Origin: an uncultured Opitutales bacterium
Lineage (GTDB): Bacteria; Verrucomicrobiota; Verrucomicrobiia; Opitutales; Seribacteraceae
NCBI GenBank assembly: GCA_905478775.1
Contig: CAJQKB010000074.1
Coordinates: forward strand, 1 to 45,549
Reading direction: 5' to 3'
Length of the DNA: 45,549 nucleotides
Shown here: in pieces, positions 10,710 through 19,459 of the stretch
How the letters are laid out: the number at the start of each line of letters is the position of its first letter
Position numbering within the stretch: the stretch's first letter is position 1
Notes under the pieces: model-generated
Seen by the model: only the letters and a program-made list of their open reading frames with translations
What the model was told of the DNA's origin: nothing
Database searches by the model: none
Made by a program: the position numbers and the translations under genes

Positions 10710-12100
10710 AACAGTCCTTTTCAAAATCAATCCTTCAGTCATGTCTGAATGTACCGGGGCCAAGGCGAGAGTTATGGATTGCCTCACTCGGATGCCTTAT
10801 TGGATCAACTCTCCTCATTCTCGCGATTCAACTTTATCAGGATACCTCCTCATTACTTAATGAGAAAGAAGTGGCAAAAAACTATTTCACCTTGAACAAA
10901 AAGGTGGAAGGAGGGGCCTTGGTCAACCTTGGTAAAAATGAACGAACTTTCTCTACTGAAGAACTGAATGAAATTAAAACCCTTGAGGGTGTGCAAAGAA
11001 TCGGTGGCTTTACCCGTAATCAATTTCCTCTCACTCTGTATATTTGGCCATCCGGGAAGGTTGGACTAGGAGCAGCTGCAAAGACTGACCTGTTCTTTGA
11101 ATCGATCCCCGATGAATTTCTCGATTTCGTCCCCGAGGACTGGCACTGGGATGAAAACTCTGAGATCGTACCCATTATGGTTCCCAAGTTCTACCTCGAC
11201 CTATGGAATTTTGGTCTCGCCCCATCCAGGGTAGAATACCCCGCCCTCTCCACTGATGCCGCAACTGGAATGCCCATCGAACTCTTCATCGGAAAAAACA
11301 GGGAGACTACTTTAGAAGGTCGGTTTGTGGCATTTAGTAAACGAATCAATAGCGTACTTGTACCCAAAAACTTCCTGGAATGGGCCAATAAGAAATTCGG
11401 GCAACCCGAAGCAAATGACTTTTTATTTCTTTGGAAAGAGGGTTCCATTGAGGGTCCTCCTATTACTCGCTCCACTCTTGCCACGCTTCGAAACGAACTA
11501 GAGTTTAAAAACTGGGAAATTTCACCACTTGAAAATCCTGCTGAACGTTCCCCCGCAACTCAGGCTCTATTAGAAGGAAAGAAGAAAACTGGCCCCTCTC
11601 GGATCATCCTTGAGATTGAGGATAATCCCAGTACCTCATTTACTTCCCACATTCAGAAAAAAGGATATGAAATCAATCGGGAATTCCCAGAACAGGATAT
11701 AATCAAAAAAGTAATCCAGACACTTTTTCTTGGAATGGTGGGAATTGGTGCTCTGCTTTCTCTACTTTCTATTACCACTTTTGCCACTAGTTTTCGCCTG
11801 GTAGTTGCCCAGGCAAGCGAACAGGCAAAGAATCTCCTGCTCCTTGGTTTCTCCAATGTACAGGTGTCGCATGTAATATTCACCCGATTCCTCAAACTCT
11901 TTATTTTTATTTTAGGGGGTTCAGTGATAGCTGGATACACCCTTAAATCGCTCTTAGCCAATCAAGCAATTGCATACGGAATCACAATAAACAGTGGCAT
12001 TTCTTTTCAGACTTTTGCCTACATCTTCGTCTATGGTCTCATTTATATTTTTATAAATCAGCGAGTAATCGAAAAATCGGTTGTGAGACTGATTGATTAA
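10706..12100 (+). CDS. FtsX/MacB-like ABC permease
   Basis: This 464-residue membrane protein starts with GTG, which overlaps the ATPase stop. The topology is typical of type VII ABC permeases: one helix near residues 26-46, a large extracytoplasmic domain of roughly 280 residues, then three C-terminal helices (about 336-360, 392-412 and 430-450). Such permeases act as mechanotransmission proteins for lipoprotein release, peptide export or hydrolase control rather than as classical importers. No partner lipoprotein or membrane fusion protein gene is directly adjacent, although an unrelated lipoprotein gene converges from the right. The periplasmic domain was not recognised. Confidence 0.8.
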   Translation: MKQSFSKSILQSCLNVPGPRRELWIASLGCLIGSTLLILAIQLYQDTSSLLNEKEVAKNYFTLNKKVEGGALVNLGKNERTFSTEELNEIKTLEGVQRIGGFTRNQFPLTLYIWPSGKVGLGAAAKTDLFFESIPDEFLDFVPEDWHWDENSEIVPIMVPKFYLDLWNFGLAPSRVEYPALSTDAATGMPIELFIGKNRETTLEGRFVAFSKRINSVLVPKNFLEWANKKFGQPEANDFLFLWKEGSIEGPPITRSTLATLRNELEFKNWEISPLENPAERSPATQALLEGKKKTGPSRIILEIEDNPSTSFTSHIQKKGYEINREFPEQDIIKKVIQTLFLGMVGIGALLSLLSITTFATSFRLVVAQASEQAKNLLLLGFSNVQVSHVIFTRFLKLFIFILGGSVIAGYTLKSLLANQAIAYGITINSGISFQTFAYIFVYGLIYIFINQRVIEKSVVRLID

Positions 12101-12145
12101 TCTAAAGCTTTGCTTCAGCTAATAAATTAAATTATTCATACATAA

Positions 12146-13849
12146 TTACTCGGAGATTGCATTCTTTTCTACCTTCGATTTTAGCGACTCAATGTAATCA
12201 ACCCCTACCTTAATCGATTGTAAAGGAATACTCACTTCAGTAGATAGCCTTCCCTGTCCCAGTTTTGCACTCCCAGTTACTGCAGGTGTATCCAATTCCA
12301 AAAGACCGTCCAATGCACCTCCGAAATTAACCCCACCCGTTGTCTCCACGATTTTCATAACTAATTCGGCATAGCGTACGATATCAATTCGCCATTTTAA
12401 AATCTCTCCCTTTTCCAGCTTAATTTGTTCCCCGATATTATTTTTCACTGGGATCCCTGACTTCACCGCACCCAATAATTCAAGAAGTTCTGGCTTACTG
12501 GTGGCCGAGATATAGAAGCCATTATCAACCACAAAAAAAACAGAAGTGTTAGAATAGGATGTAAGATTGGGAAGGTCTATATTGTCACTTTTATTTGCGT
12601 CCATAATCATATCATAGCGGAAAATTTTATTATTATCCAAAATTGAATCCTCCACGAAATTAATTTCATATTTGAGACCCGAATTTTTAATCATATCACT
12701 GGCAAATATTTCTTTAATTAGAGAAATTGATTCGGTTGATAATTTCTCCCATTCCTCGGAGGACATCTGCGTTCCACCCAACTGTACCACCTGTATTGGA
12801 TTTTCAATATCATCAGATGTGCTGTAGCTCATCACAGCTTGTCCGTCATAAAGTTTGCTTCCCTCACGAATCAAAGAAATGAGTTTTGAAGCGGATTCTT
12901 TGGATTTCGGGTGAGTAAGCCCTTTTTCAATCCTGCCAACAAAATATTCTGTATAGTGAACCCAACTTTCTGGATCAAGATTGACTAGCATGTCCATAAA
13001 CCCATTACTTTTAATATATTGAGAAGCATCTAAAGTGAACAGCTCAGGCTGGGCAGAAAAGAGAGAAAATATCTCCGTATCCTTTTGGGCAGAGATTGTG
13101 GTGCGAGTCATAATCTCCTCTGCAGAAAGGGACACATCGAACTTCACTGCTTCTACAGTGGCCAATTCATCCAGTGAAACAGAAATGAGATTACCAAGGT
13201 GAGACTGCACCTCGACCGGGAAAGGAGTAATGCTCAACCCTCCCAAAGCCGAAGCTTTCATCTTTTCTAGATCCTTAAAAAGAAACTTTAGTCGTCCGCC
13301 GATTTCAATATCATCAGTTGGATCCTCTTTGACAAAAGCCAAAAAGGAGGACCAATCCTTCACATCTTCGAATAATTTTGGATTCATCGTTGCTAATGTC
13401 CATCCATCCACTTCCATTGTTTTCATACCAACATTCTCAGCCTGCTTCTTAACCGGACTTTCGGGTTTTAATTTCACCGCTAGAATAAAGCTGGGTTGAG
13501 CACCGATAGTAATATCATCAAGTAATACTATTGTGACAGGTGTATCCGGATCGATTGAAACTAGTGCGGGATCACCTAAAGCCATCCCGGCTAAAGCAGG
13601 AAGCATTGCAATTTCAGGACCCGGTTTTACCACTTGTCCTACAGTAACTATTTTTTGTAAAAGCTTTGAAATGCTTATCGTCTTGGCATACCCAACTGGT
13701 TTGGACTCAATTCCAGATACCTCGATCTCAGGAATAAGGGGAGGGAGGACTTCAATTTCAGTCTCATTGTTCGCGGAAGAATTATTTTTTCCGCAACTAC
13801 AAATAAGGAGAAAAGCGGGAAAGAGAATAGAAAGATATGATTTTTTCAT
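12146..13849 (-). CDS. Large lipoprotein of unknown function
   Basis: This 567-residue protein begins with a lipoprotein signal peptide, M-K-K-S-Y-L then a hydrophobic core, ending in the lipobox I-C-S-C with Cys19 as the likely lipidated residue. A short polar linker (N-N-S-S-A-N-N-E-T-E) follows. The rest has alternating beta-rich and helical stretches without a motif I recognise. The style, long and mostly soluble with repeated two-residue self-similar segments, recalls verrucomicrobial and planctomycete proteins of the DUF3352-like class, but that is only an impression. It converges on the permease gene and lies downstream of clpB across a 279-bp gap. No operon partner is evident. Confidence 0.75.
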   Translation of the reverse strand: MKKSYLSILFPAFLLICSCGKNNSSANNETEIEVLPPLIPEIEVSGIESKPVGYAKTISISKLLQKIVTVGQVVKPGPEIAMLPALAGMALGDPALVSIDPDTPVTIVLLDDITIGAQPSFILAVKLKPESPVKKQAENVGMKTMEVDGWTLATMNPKLFEDVKDWSSFLAFVKEDPTDDIEIGGRLKFLFKDLEKMKASALGGLSITPFPVEVQSHLGNLISVSLDELATVEAVKFDVSLSAEEIMTRTTISAQKDTEIFSLFSAQPELFTLDASQYIKSNGFMDMLVNLDPESWVHYTEYFVGRIEKGLTHPKSKESASKLISLIREGSKLYDGQAVMSYSTSDDIENPIQVVQLGGTQMSSEEWEKLSTESISLIKEIFASDMIKNSGLKYEINFVEDSILDNNKIFRYDMIMDANKSDNIDLPNLTSYSNTSVFFVVDNGFYISATSKPELLELLGAVKSGIPVKNNIGEQIKLEKGEILKWRIDIVRYAELVMKIVETTGGVNFGGALDGLLELDTPAVTGSAKLGQGRLSTEVSIPLQSIKVGVDYIESLKSKVEKNAISE

Positions 13850-14128
13850 AAGTATGGTATGTCAATAAAGTTGATTATATTACGACCTGTAAGAAACGCA
13901 TGCCATTATAAAAGATCAACTAAGTTATAATGAATAATATAAATATCAGATAATCAGCAGTTTAATTTAATTTGAAAAATCAATTATCTTTGTAAACCAA
14001 AAGAGAAAATTTGTATTGAGAATCTCTTCGATCCTAGAAGTGACATCAATGAACACTGCAACCGAGGCAGTTGGTTCGAGGGCCAAGTTTACATAAAACA
14101 CACTTATCGATCGACTCAAAGACTAAAT
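13850..14128. other. 279-bp intergenic region between clpB and the large lipoprotein gene
   Basis: This AT-rich gap holds no recognised RNA gene and no clear terminator for clpB. A weak stem (ACTGC/GCAGT, 7-base loop) lies near 14058-14075 on the minus strand without a T-run. An open frame running out of the clpB end in another frame encodes two CxxC pairs but has no start codon. The lipoprotein promoter should be in the part nearest 13850. Confidence 0.5.
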
Positions 14129-16726
14129 CTAACCAACCTTCATCACAAGTTCGTCATCCTTTACTGAAAAGGCGACTTCACTCCCCTCCTCTACTTCACC
14201 GGCGACTAAAGCACGCGCCAGTTGGGTCTCGACTTGCTTCTGTAAGAATCGCTTAAGCGGGCGGGCTCCATAAGTGGGGTCGTACCCTTTTTCCCCGATC
14301 CATTTCTTAGCAGCATCCGTGAATACGACAGTTACCTTTCGGTCCTCTAGGCGTTTGTTCAGGCTATTGAGGAGCAGGTCGACAATTTCAGTAATTTCTT
14401 CGAGTGAGAGGGGCTTGAATAAAACCGTATCGTCAATTCGGTTAAGAAATTCTGGACGAAAATGATCCCGTAAATCTGCCATGACCGACTCGCGGGCGGA
14501 TTCAGAAATTTCATTATCGATCAAGTTTTCCTGCAGGTAACGGCTACCCACATTGGAGGTCATGATGACCACTACATTCTTAAAGTCCACCGTTCGACCC
14601 TGCGAGTCTGTGAGGCGTCCATCGTCCATCAATTGGAGCAAAACATTGAAGACATCGGGGTGTGCTTTTTCAATCTCATCAAAAAGAATTACGGAATATG
14701 GTTTACGGCGCACTGCTTCGGTCAGTTGTCCGCCTTCCTCATACCCAACATAACCAGGAGGTGCACCGATCAGACGAGCCACAGAATGCTTCTCCATGTA
14801 TTCAGACATATCGATACGGACGACATTATTTTCGCTATCGAACAGGCTCTCTGCAAGCGTCTTGGCAAGCTCGGTCTTTCCGACTCCGGTAGGGCCAAGA
14901 AAAAGGAATGATCCGATTGGGCGGTTCGGATCTTTAATACCCGCACGTGCACGCATGATCGCTTCAGAAACGGCATCCACCGCTTCGTCCTGGCCAATCA
15001 CACGCTCATGTAAAATACTTTGCAGACGGAGAATTTTTTCCCGCTCGCCTTCAATTAATTTAGTCACCGGTACGCCAGTCCAGCGAGCAACGATATCAGC
15101 AATCTCCTCGGCCGTGACCTCCTCCTTAAGAATGGAATCGTCTTTCTTTTCCACTTTTTCAAGGGCTTCCAATTCGGCTTCCAGCGTCGGAAGTTTTCCA
15201 TGTTTAAGCTCAGCAACCAGATTCAAATCATAAGCCCGTTCAGCACGCTCCATATCAGCCCGCATCGTTTCAATTTGCTCGCGCAGAACACGAACATCGT
15301 CAATTCCCTTACGTTCATTTTCCCACTGTCGCTTGATGGTCTCCATCTTGTCCCGAGCATTACCCAATTCCTTGCGAAGTGTTTCCAAGCGGTCCTTACT
15401 GGACTTATCCTTCTCCTGCTTAAGTGCAGTTTCTTCGATCTCAAGTTGGAGAACGCGACGGCTAATTTCGTCTAATTCAGAGGGCATACTGTCCAATTCC
15501 GTACGAATCATAGCACAGGCTTCGTCAACAAGATCAATTGCTTTATCGGGTAAGAAACGGTCCGAAATATAGCGATTGGAAAGCACTGCAGCGTTAACCA
15601 ACGCTTCATCCCGAATATTCACGCCATGGTGAATTTCAAAGCGTTCGCGCAAGCCTCGAAGAATCGAAATCGTGTCCTCCACATTAGGTTGCTCCACAAG
15701 TACCGTTTGAAAACGACGCTCGAGAGCAGCGTCTTTTTCAATATTCTGACGATATTCATTGAGCGTTGTTGCTCCGATACAATGAAGTTCACCTCGAGCG
15801 AGCATCGGTTTCAACATATTTCCCGCATCAATTGCACCCTCAGCCTTTCCGGCTCCAACAATGGTATGCATCTCGTCAATGAAAAGAACTATTCTTCCCT
15901 CCGCTTTGCTTACTTCGTTTAGGACTGCCTTCAAGCGTTCCTCAAATTCACCTCGGAATTTTGCTCCGGCTAACAAAGAACCCATTTCCAAAGTAAAAAT
16001 AGTTTTATCTTTAAGCCCTTCGGGTACGTCGCCACGTACAATTCGCTGGGCCAATCCTTCTACAATGGCAGTTTTACCTACGCCCGGTTCACCTATGAGA
16101 ACGGGGTTATTTTTCGTCTTACGAGATAGTATTCGAATGACTCGACGAATCTCTGAATCTCTCCCGATCACGGGATCCAGTTTACCAGACTTCGCCTGTT
16201 CCACTAAATCGATTCCATATTTTTTAAGAGCTCGAAAAGAATTCTCTGGAGTACGTGAGTTTATTTTCTGGCCACCTCTTAAATTTTGTAAGGTTTCTTT
16301 AATCTTTTTTTCAGAGAGATCAAAATTTTTCAGGAATTGAGTATAGGTCGCGGGTTTACCCACACTGGCTAGTCCAAGTAACAAATGTTCTGTGCTCACA
16401 TAATCATCCTGCATCTCAACCGAAACTTTTTGCCCCTTTTCAATCGCCTCAGTCAATGCAACGGAAGCGTAAGAGCGAGATGTATTGATATCGCCTGCAA
16501 TCTTGGGTAAATTTTTAAGTTCTCTCTGTAGACCCAGTTGAACCGGTGCGATTCCCACTCCCATCTCATCTAATAACGCCGGTACAATTCCATTCTCCTG
16601 CGCAATCAAAGCGGAAGTTAAATGCCAAACTTCAACTTCTTGTTGGCCATTTCGTTTCGCCACTTCTGCCATCTCTTTTATTGCAGAAATTCCAAGTTCA
16701 GTAAATTTTTCAGGATCGATATTCAT
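14129..16726 (-). CDS. clpB: ATP-dependent disaggregase ClpB
   Basis: This 865-residue Hsp100 chaperone works with DnaK to resolubilise aggregates. It has an N-terminal Clp repeat domain (about 1-150), AAA-1 with Walker A G-E-P-G-V-G-K-T at 212-219 and Walker B F-I-D-E-M near 282-286, and a long coiled-coil middle domain (about 405-525) that distinguishes ClpB from ClpA/C. AAA-2 has Walker A G-P-T-G-V-G-K-T at 611-618 and the pore-loop motif G-Y-V-G-Y-E. The length matches the family. The gene is divergent from nth across 194 bp. No CIRCE element or unmistakable heat-shock promoter was seen there, but a perfect 15-bp palindrome is present. Confidence 0.97.
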   Translation of the reverse strand: MNIDPEKFTELGISAIKEMAEVAKRNGQQEVEVWHLTSALIAQENGIVPALLDEMGVGIAPVQLGLQRELKNLPKIAGDINTSRSYASVALTEAIEKGQKVSVEMQDDYVSTEHLLLGLASVGKPATYTQFLKNFDLSEKKIKETLQNLRGGQKINSRTPENSFRALKKYGIDLVEQAKSGKLDPVIGRDSEIRRVIRILSRKTKNNPVLIGEPGVGKTAIVEGLAQRIVRGDVPEGLKDKTIFTLEMGSLLAGAKFRGEFEERLKAVLNEVSKAEGRIVLFIDEMHTIVGAGKAEGAIDAGNMLKPMLARGELHCIGATTLNEYRQNIEKDAALERRFQTVLVEQPNVEDTISILRGLRERFEIHHGVNIRDEALVNAAVLSNRYISDRFLPDKAIDLVDEACAMIRTELDSMPSELDEISRRVLQLEIEETALKQEKDKSSKDRLETLRKELGNARDKMETIKRQWENERKGIDDVRVLREQIETMRADMERAERAYDLNLVAELKHGKLPTLEAELEALEKVEKKDDSILKEEVTAEEIADIVARWTGVPVTKLIEGEREKILRLQSILHERVIGQDEAVDAVSEAIMRARAGIKDPNRPIGSFLFLGPTGVGKTELAKTLAESLFDSENNVVRIDMSEYMEKHSVARLIGAPPGYVGYEEGGQLTEAVRRKPYSVILFDEIEKAHPDVFNVLLQLMDDGRLTDSQGRTVDFKNVVVIMTSNVGSRYLQENLIDNEISESARESVMADLRDHFRPEFLNRIDDTVLFKPLSLEEITEIVDLLLNSLNKRLEDRKVTVVFTDAAKKWIGEKGYDPTYGARPLKRFLQKQVETQLARALVAGEVEEGSEVAFSVKDDELVMKVG

Positions 16727-16859
16727 GGTTGTACTAGTGCAAGTTGCGTTCCGATTCGATTATTAGACTAATCCTTAGATAAAACCAACGATTTAGAGGA
16801 ATAACTCATTTTTCACTAATAGAAAAACCGGGACAAAGTAGGGCTGAAAAAACCACAAC

Positions 16860-16874
16860 GAGACATATTGTCTC
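16860..16874. promoter_or_regulatory. Perfect 6-3-6 palindrome in the clpB/nth divergent region
   Basis: GAGACA-TAT-TGTCTC is a perfect inverted repeat with six-base arms and a three-base centre, between the divergent clpB and nth starts. It is 46 bases before the nth ATG and about 134 bases before the clpB ATG. The size and symmetry suit a dimeric regulator operator. No T-run follows, so it is not a terminator. The function is inferred only from symmetry and position. Confidence 0.35.
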
Positions 16875-16920
16875 ACTTAGTTCGATTGTAATCACGAGAA
16901 ATTTACTTAATTCTAATCAA

Positions 16921-17574
16921 ATGAAAATTTCTGAGAGAGCTACTTTGGTTGATCATGAATTGGCTAAATTATACCCCAACCCACCGATTCCGCTAGACCA
17001 CAAGGATTCTTACACCTTGTTGATTGCCGTTTTACTCTCCGCTCAATGCACTGATGCAAGAGTAAATAAAATCACACCAAATCTTTTCCAACTCGCATCG
17101 AACCCACTTTCCATGTCGCAACTTTCGGTGGATGAAATAAATTCAATAGTGAGGCCTTGTGGGTTAAGTCCGAGAAAAGCACAAGCCATCCACGGACTAT
17201 CCCAAATTCTATTGGATAAACACGAGGGGCAAGTACCAAGGAGTTTCGAGGAATTAGAGGAACTTCCAGGAGTGGGACATAAGACGGCATCCGTAGTAAT
17301 GGCACAGTCATTTGGGTTTCCATCCTTTCCAGTGGACACTCATATTCACCGGCTTGCTCAACGATGGAAATTAACCAGTGGAAAAAGTGTCGTGCAAACG
17401 GAAAGAGATTTAAAAAAACTTTTTCCAATGGAAAGGTGGAACGAGTTGCACCTACAAATTATTTTCTATGGTCGGGAATTTTGCCAGGCAAGAAATTGTT
17501 TTGGTTTGGAATGCCCAATCTGCAAGGCTCTGTTTCCGAAGAGAAAATCAAAAGTGATCGCAAAAAAATCTTAG
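16921..17574 (+). CDS. nth: Endonuclease III (base-excision repair DNA glycosylase/AP lyase)
   Basis: This 217-residue enzyme removes oxidised pyrimidines. The helix-hairpin-helix segment L-P-G-V-G-H-K-T-A carries the catalytic Lys121, and V-D-T-H-I-H carries the catalytic Asp139. The C-terminal cysteines are Cys188, Cys193, Cys198 and Cys201 (C-x4-C-x4-C-x2-C), not the C-x6-C-x2-C-x5-C spacing of E. coli Nth, so the [4Fe-4S] cluster may be altered or absent. A similar loss of the usual spacing is, to my recollection, seen in chlamydial Nth, which would agree with a PVC origin. The TAG stop overlaps the convergent downstream gene by 4 bp. Confidence 0.93.
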   Translation: MKISERATLVDHELAKLYPNPPIPLDHKDSYTLLIAVLLSAQCTDARVNKITPNLFQLASNPLSMSQLSVDEINSIVRPCGLSPRKAQAIHGLSQILLDKHEGQVPRSFEELEELPGVGHKTASVVMAQSFGFPSFPVDTHIHRLAQRWKLTSGKSVVQTERDLKKLFPMERWNELHLQIIFYGREFCQARNCFGLECPICKALFPKRKSKVIAKKS

Positions 17575-18581
17575 CCGCCATTTACAAATACTTTCGGTCT
17601 TGCATCTGTAAGCCGGGTAATCGAATCCTCATTTAAGCCAGTATCATATAAATAAATTTCGCGTAAACTTTTCATCGAAATTAATAAATCAACTAGTTCT
17701 TCATTCAATTCGATTCGTACCAAATTTAAATAAGTTAGGTTTTCTAGACTCTTTAAGTGAGCAAGGCCATCTACCGTGATTTCTTTATTTCCCTCCAGGT
17801 ATAATCGTTGAAGGCTAGAAAGTTTGGATAATACTTTGAGCCCCTCATCGCTAATTTCGGCATGAGTTAAATCTAAGGATAATATTTTCCCAGATAATGG
17901 AACTATGGCCTCGAGATCTTGGTCATTAAGTCCTCTTTTCTTCTCTGGCGGAGAAAGTATCCGGAAACCATCTCCTTTGTCCATAGGAAGAATAATAATA
18001 TCGGTGGAGCGAAGTCTCTGCCAATCTTCTTCATTTAAGGTAATTTCAAGTGCACTTTTGGGTTCTTGTTGAACAGCTGCAATCCTGTTCACTTTGGTAG
18101 CTTCAACCTTTTTACTGACAATCCCAAATTTTTGGAGAATTGGACTAACTTTGCTCGGAAAAGCAAAATACAGAGCAACCACAACGCCACAGGCCAGCAT
18201 GCAGGTTACGCTAAATACAATTAGAGTTGAAATTATTCGCGAAATTAAACTTTTTTCTTTAGCAATCACTACCGATTTGCCACTGTTCATCTTTACCCGG
18301 CGAACTTGTTTACCAGAGGCAGGATTAGTATTCCTTCCGACCTTTTGACTACCACTCTGTACAGATTTTTGCGAAGAAGCAGGAATTACCGGAGTTGGTG
18401 CGGCAGCAAAATCATTCGTATCTGGAATACCAAGCAGAACCCCGAGGGATTTCCACTCTGACTCTCCTTCATACAACGCGAAATCGGTGGCTAGAAGTTG
18501 ACCCGTTTCTATAAACTGATTGGCTTGATCCCTGGTGTAAGGACCAAAAGTCTGGCCGTCCCTGGAAACATAAATATTCAC
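17571..18581 (-). CDS. GYF_2-domain membrane protein with leucine-rich repeats
   Basis: This 336-residue protein starts with a GYF_2-like domain (about residues 2-52; F-G-P-Y-T-R-D then W-K-S-L). A polar linker rich in Ser, Pro and Lys follows, then one transmembrane helix at about 112-141, and a C-terminal leucine-rich repeat region from about 225 to 325 with repeated L-x-x-L-x-L units. The order predicts a cytosolic GYF_2 domain and extracytoplasmic LRRs, or the reverse. GYF_2 domains are thought to bind proline-rich ligands; the protein encoded immediately upstream is proline-rich. The ATG overlaps that gene by 4 bp, so the two are surely cotranscribed. Function unknown. Confidence 0.8.
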   Translation of the reverse strand: MNIYVSRDGQTFGPYTRDQANQFIETGQLLATDFALYEGESEWKSLGVLLGIPDTNDFAAAPTPVIPASSQKSVQSGSQKVGRNTNPASGKQVRRVKMNSGKSVVIAKEKSLISRIISTLIVFSVTCMLACGVVVALYFAFPSKVSPILQKFGIVSKKVEATKVNRIAAVQQEPKSALEITLNEEDWQRLRSTDIIILPMDKGDGFRILSPPEKKRGLNDQDLEAIVPLSGKILSLDLTHAEISDEGLKVLSKLSSLQRLYLEGNKEITVDGLAHLKSLENLTYLNLVRIELNEELVDLLISMKSLREIYLYDTGLNEDSITRLTDARPKVFVNGG

Positions 18582-19393
18582 TTCTTTTCTATTTGGTTGT
18601 CATTCGGTAATATGATTTTTTCGATCATATCCTCTGGTACTCCAATATTTTTTAAAATAGGAGCCACTCGATCGGGGGCAAAAATTAATCCTACAAATCC
18701 AAGGATTACCACGACCATAAAAAGAATAATAAACAATAATGAAGTGGAATAAATTTTGGATATTATCCCCTCTCCTTTCACAACAATAACGGTTTGATTT
18801 TTATTTAGACCCTTAATTTTATGAGAACTCGAAATACGGTTTTTCCCACCTCTCGCCAACGGTTTTTCGTTTGTATTTACTTGCCGAGCTGGTGCATTGG
18901 GTGGTGGAGGCAAAGGCAATGAAGGTGGTGGTGGAACATATTCCGCTGTATTTCCAATTACATTTTCGGGCTGTGTATCTTCAACCGGTTGCGGCATTTG
19001 TGGTGGATTATCAACCGGAGGAGGATTAGATTCATGGGGCAGTCGAATTTCAGGAACTGGAGCGACTGGAGGAATAACATCCGACCCTTCGATGGTATCG
19101 GTTGATGAATGAGTAATTTTAGAATCGTTCTCTTCTTCATCTTGGAAGACATCTTCCCACTCTTTCATTTTCTCGTGATCTACCTCATCATCTTCAAACT
19201 GGTCATAAACAGAGGAATCGATTTCTGGTTCTTGGGGCGAAGCAAGTAAAGAAACAAGTGGAAGCCAACTGTCTTCTCCCTCCCATGTACCCAAATCGTC
19301 TTGGCTTAATTCATCGACTTGAATGAATTCAAGAATTTCATCACGGGTATAAGGGCCGAAAGTTTTATTATCTTTTTTTACATGTATATTCAC
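18578..19393 (-). CDS. GYF_2-domain membrane protein with acidic/proline-rich linker
   Basis: This 271-residue paralogue of the following gene has the same N-terminal GYF_2-like start (T-F-G-P-Y-T-R-D-E). An acidic stretch (about 60-92) and a proline-rich segment (about 107-170, with P-P-P-P runs) come next, then one transmembrane helix at about 214-239. Directly after the helix both proteins share a V-x-P-I-L-x-x-x-G-[IV] motif, and before it both have a V-I/V-V-x-K-x-x-x-I-I/S segment, so they arose by duplication. The proline-rich linker is a plausible ligand for the partner's GYF_2 domain. No LRR follows the helix here. Function unknown. Confidence 0.78.
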   Translation of the reverse strand: MNIHVKKDNKTFGPYTRDEILEFIQVDELSQDDLGTWEGEDSWLPLVSLLASPQEPEIDSSVYDQFEDDEVDHEKMKEWEDVFQDEEENDSKITHSSTDTIEGSDVIPPVAPVPEIRLPHESNPPPVDNPPQMPQPVEDTQPENVIGNTAEYVPPPPSLPLPPPPNAPARQVNTNEKPLARGGKNRISSSHKIKGLNKNQTVIVVKGEGIISKIYSTSLLFIILFMVVVILGFVGLIFAPDRVAPILKNIGVPEDMIEKIILPNDNQIEKK

Positions 19394-19459
19394 AAAAGAG
19401 ATTTATTAATAACGCCCACCGATAAAATTCCAAAACAAAAGAATGAATCCAAATATAAC

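Noticed and set aside
12101-12145. Terminator between the permease and lipoprotein genes
   Set aside because: Only a four-pair stem (AAGC/GCTT) without a proper T-run is present.
16727-16920. Heat-shock CIRCE element for clpB
   Set aside because: The TTAGCACTC/GAGTGCTAA inverted repeat is absent; only an unrelated shorter palindrome is present.
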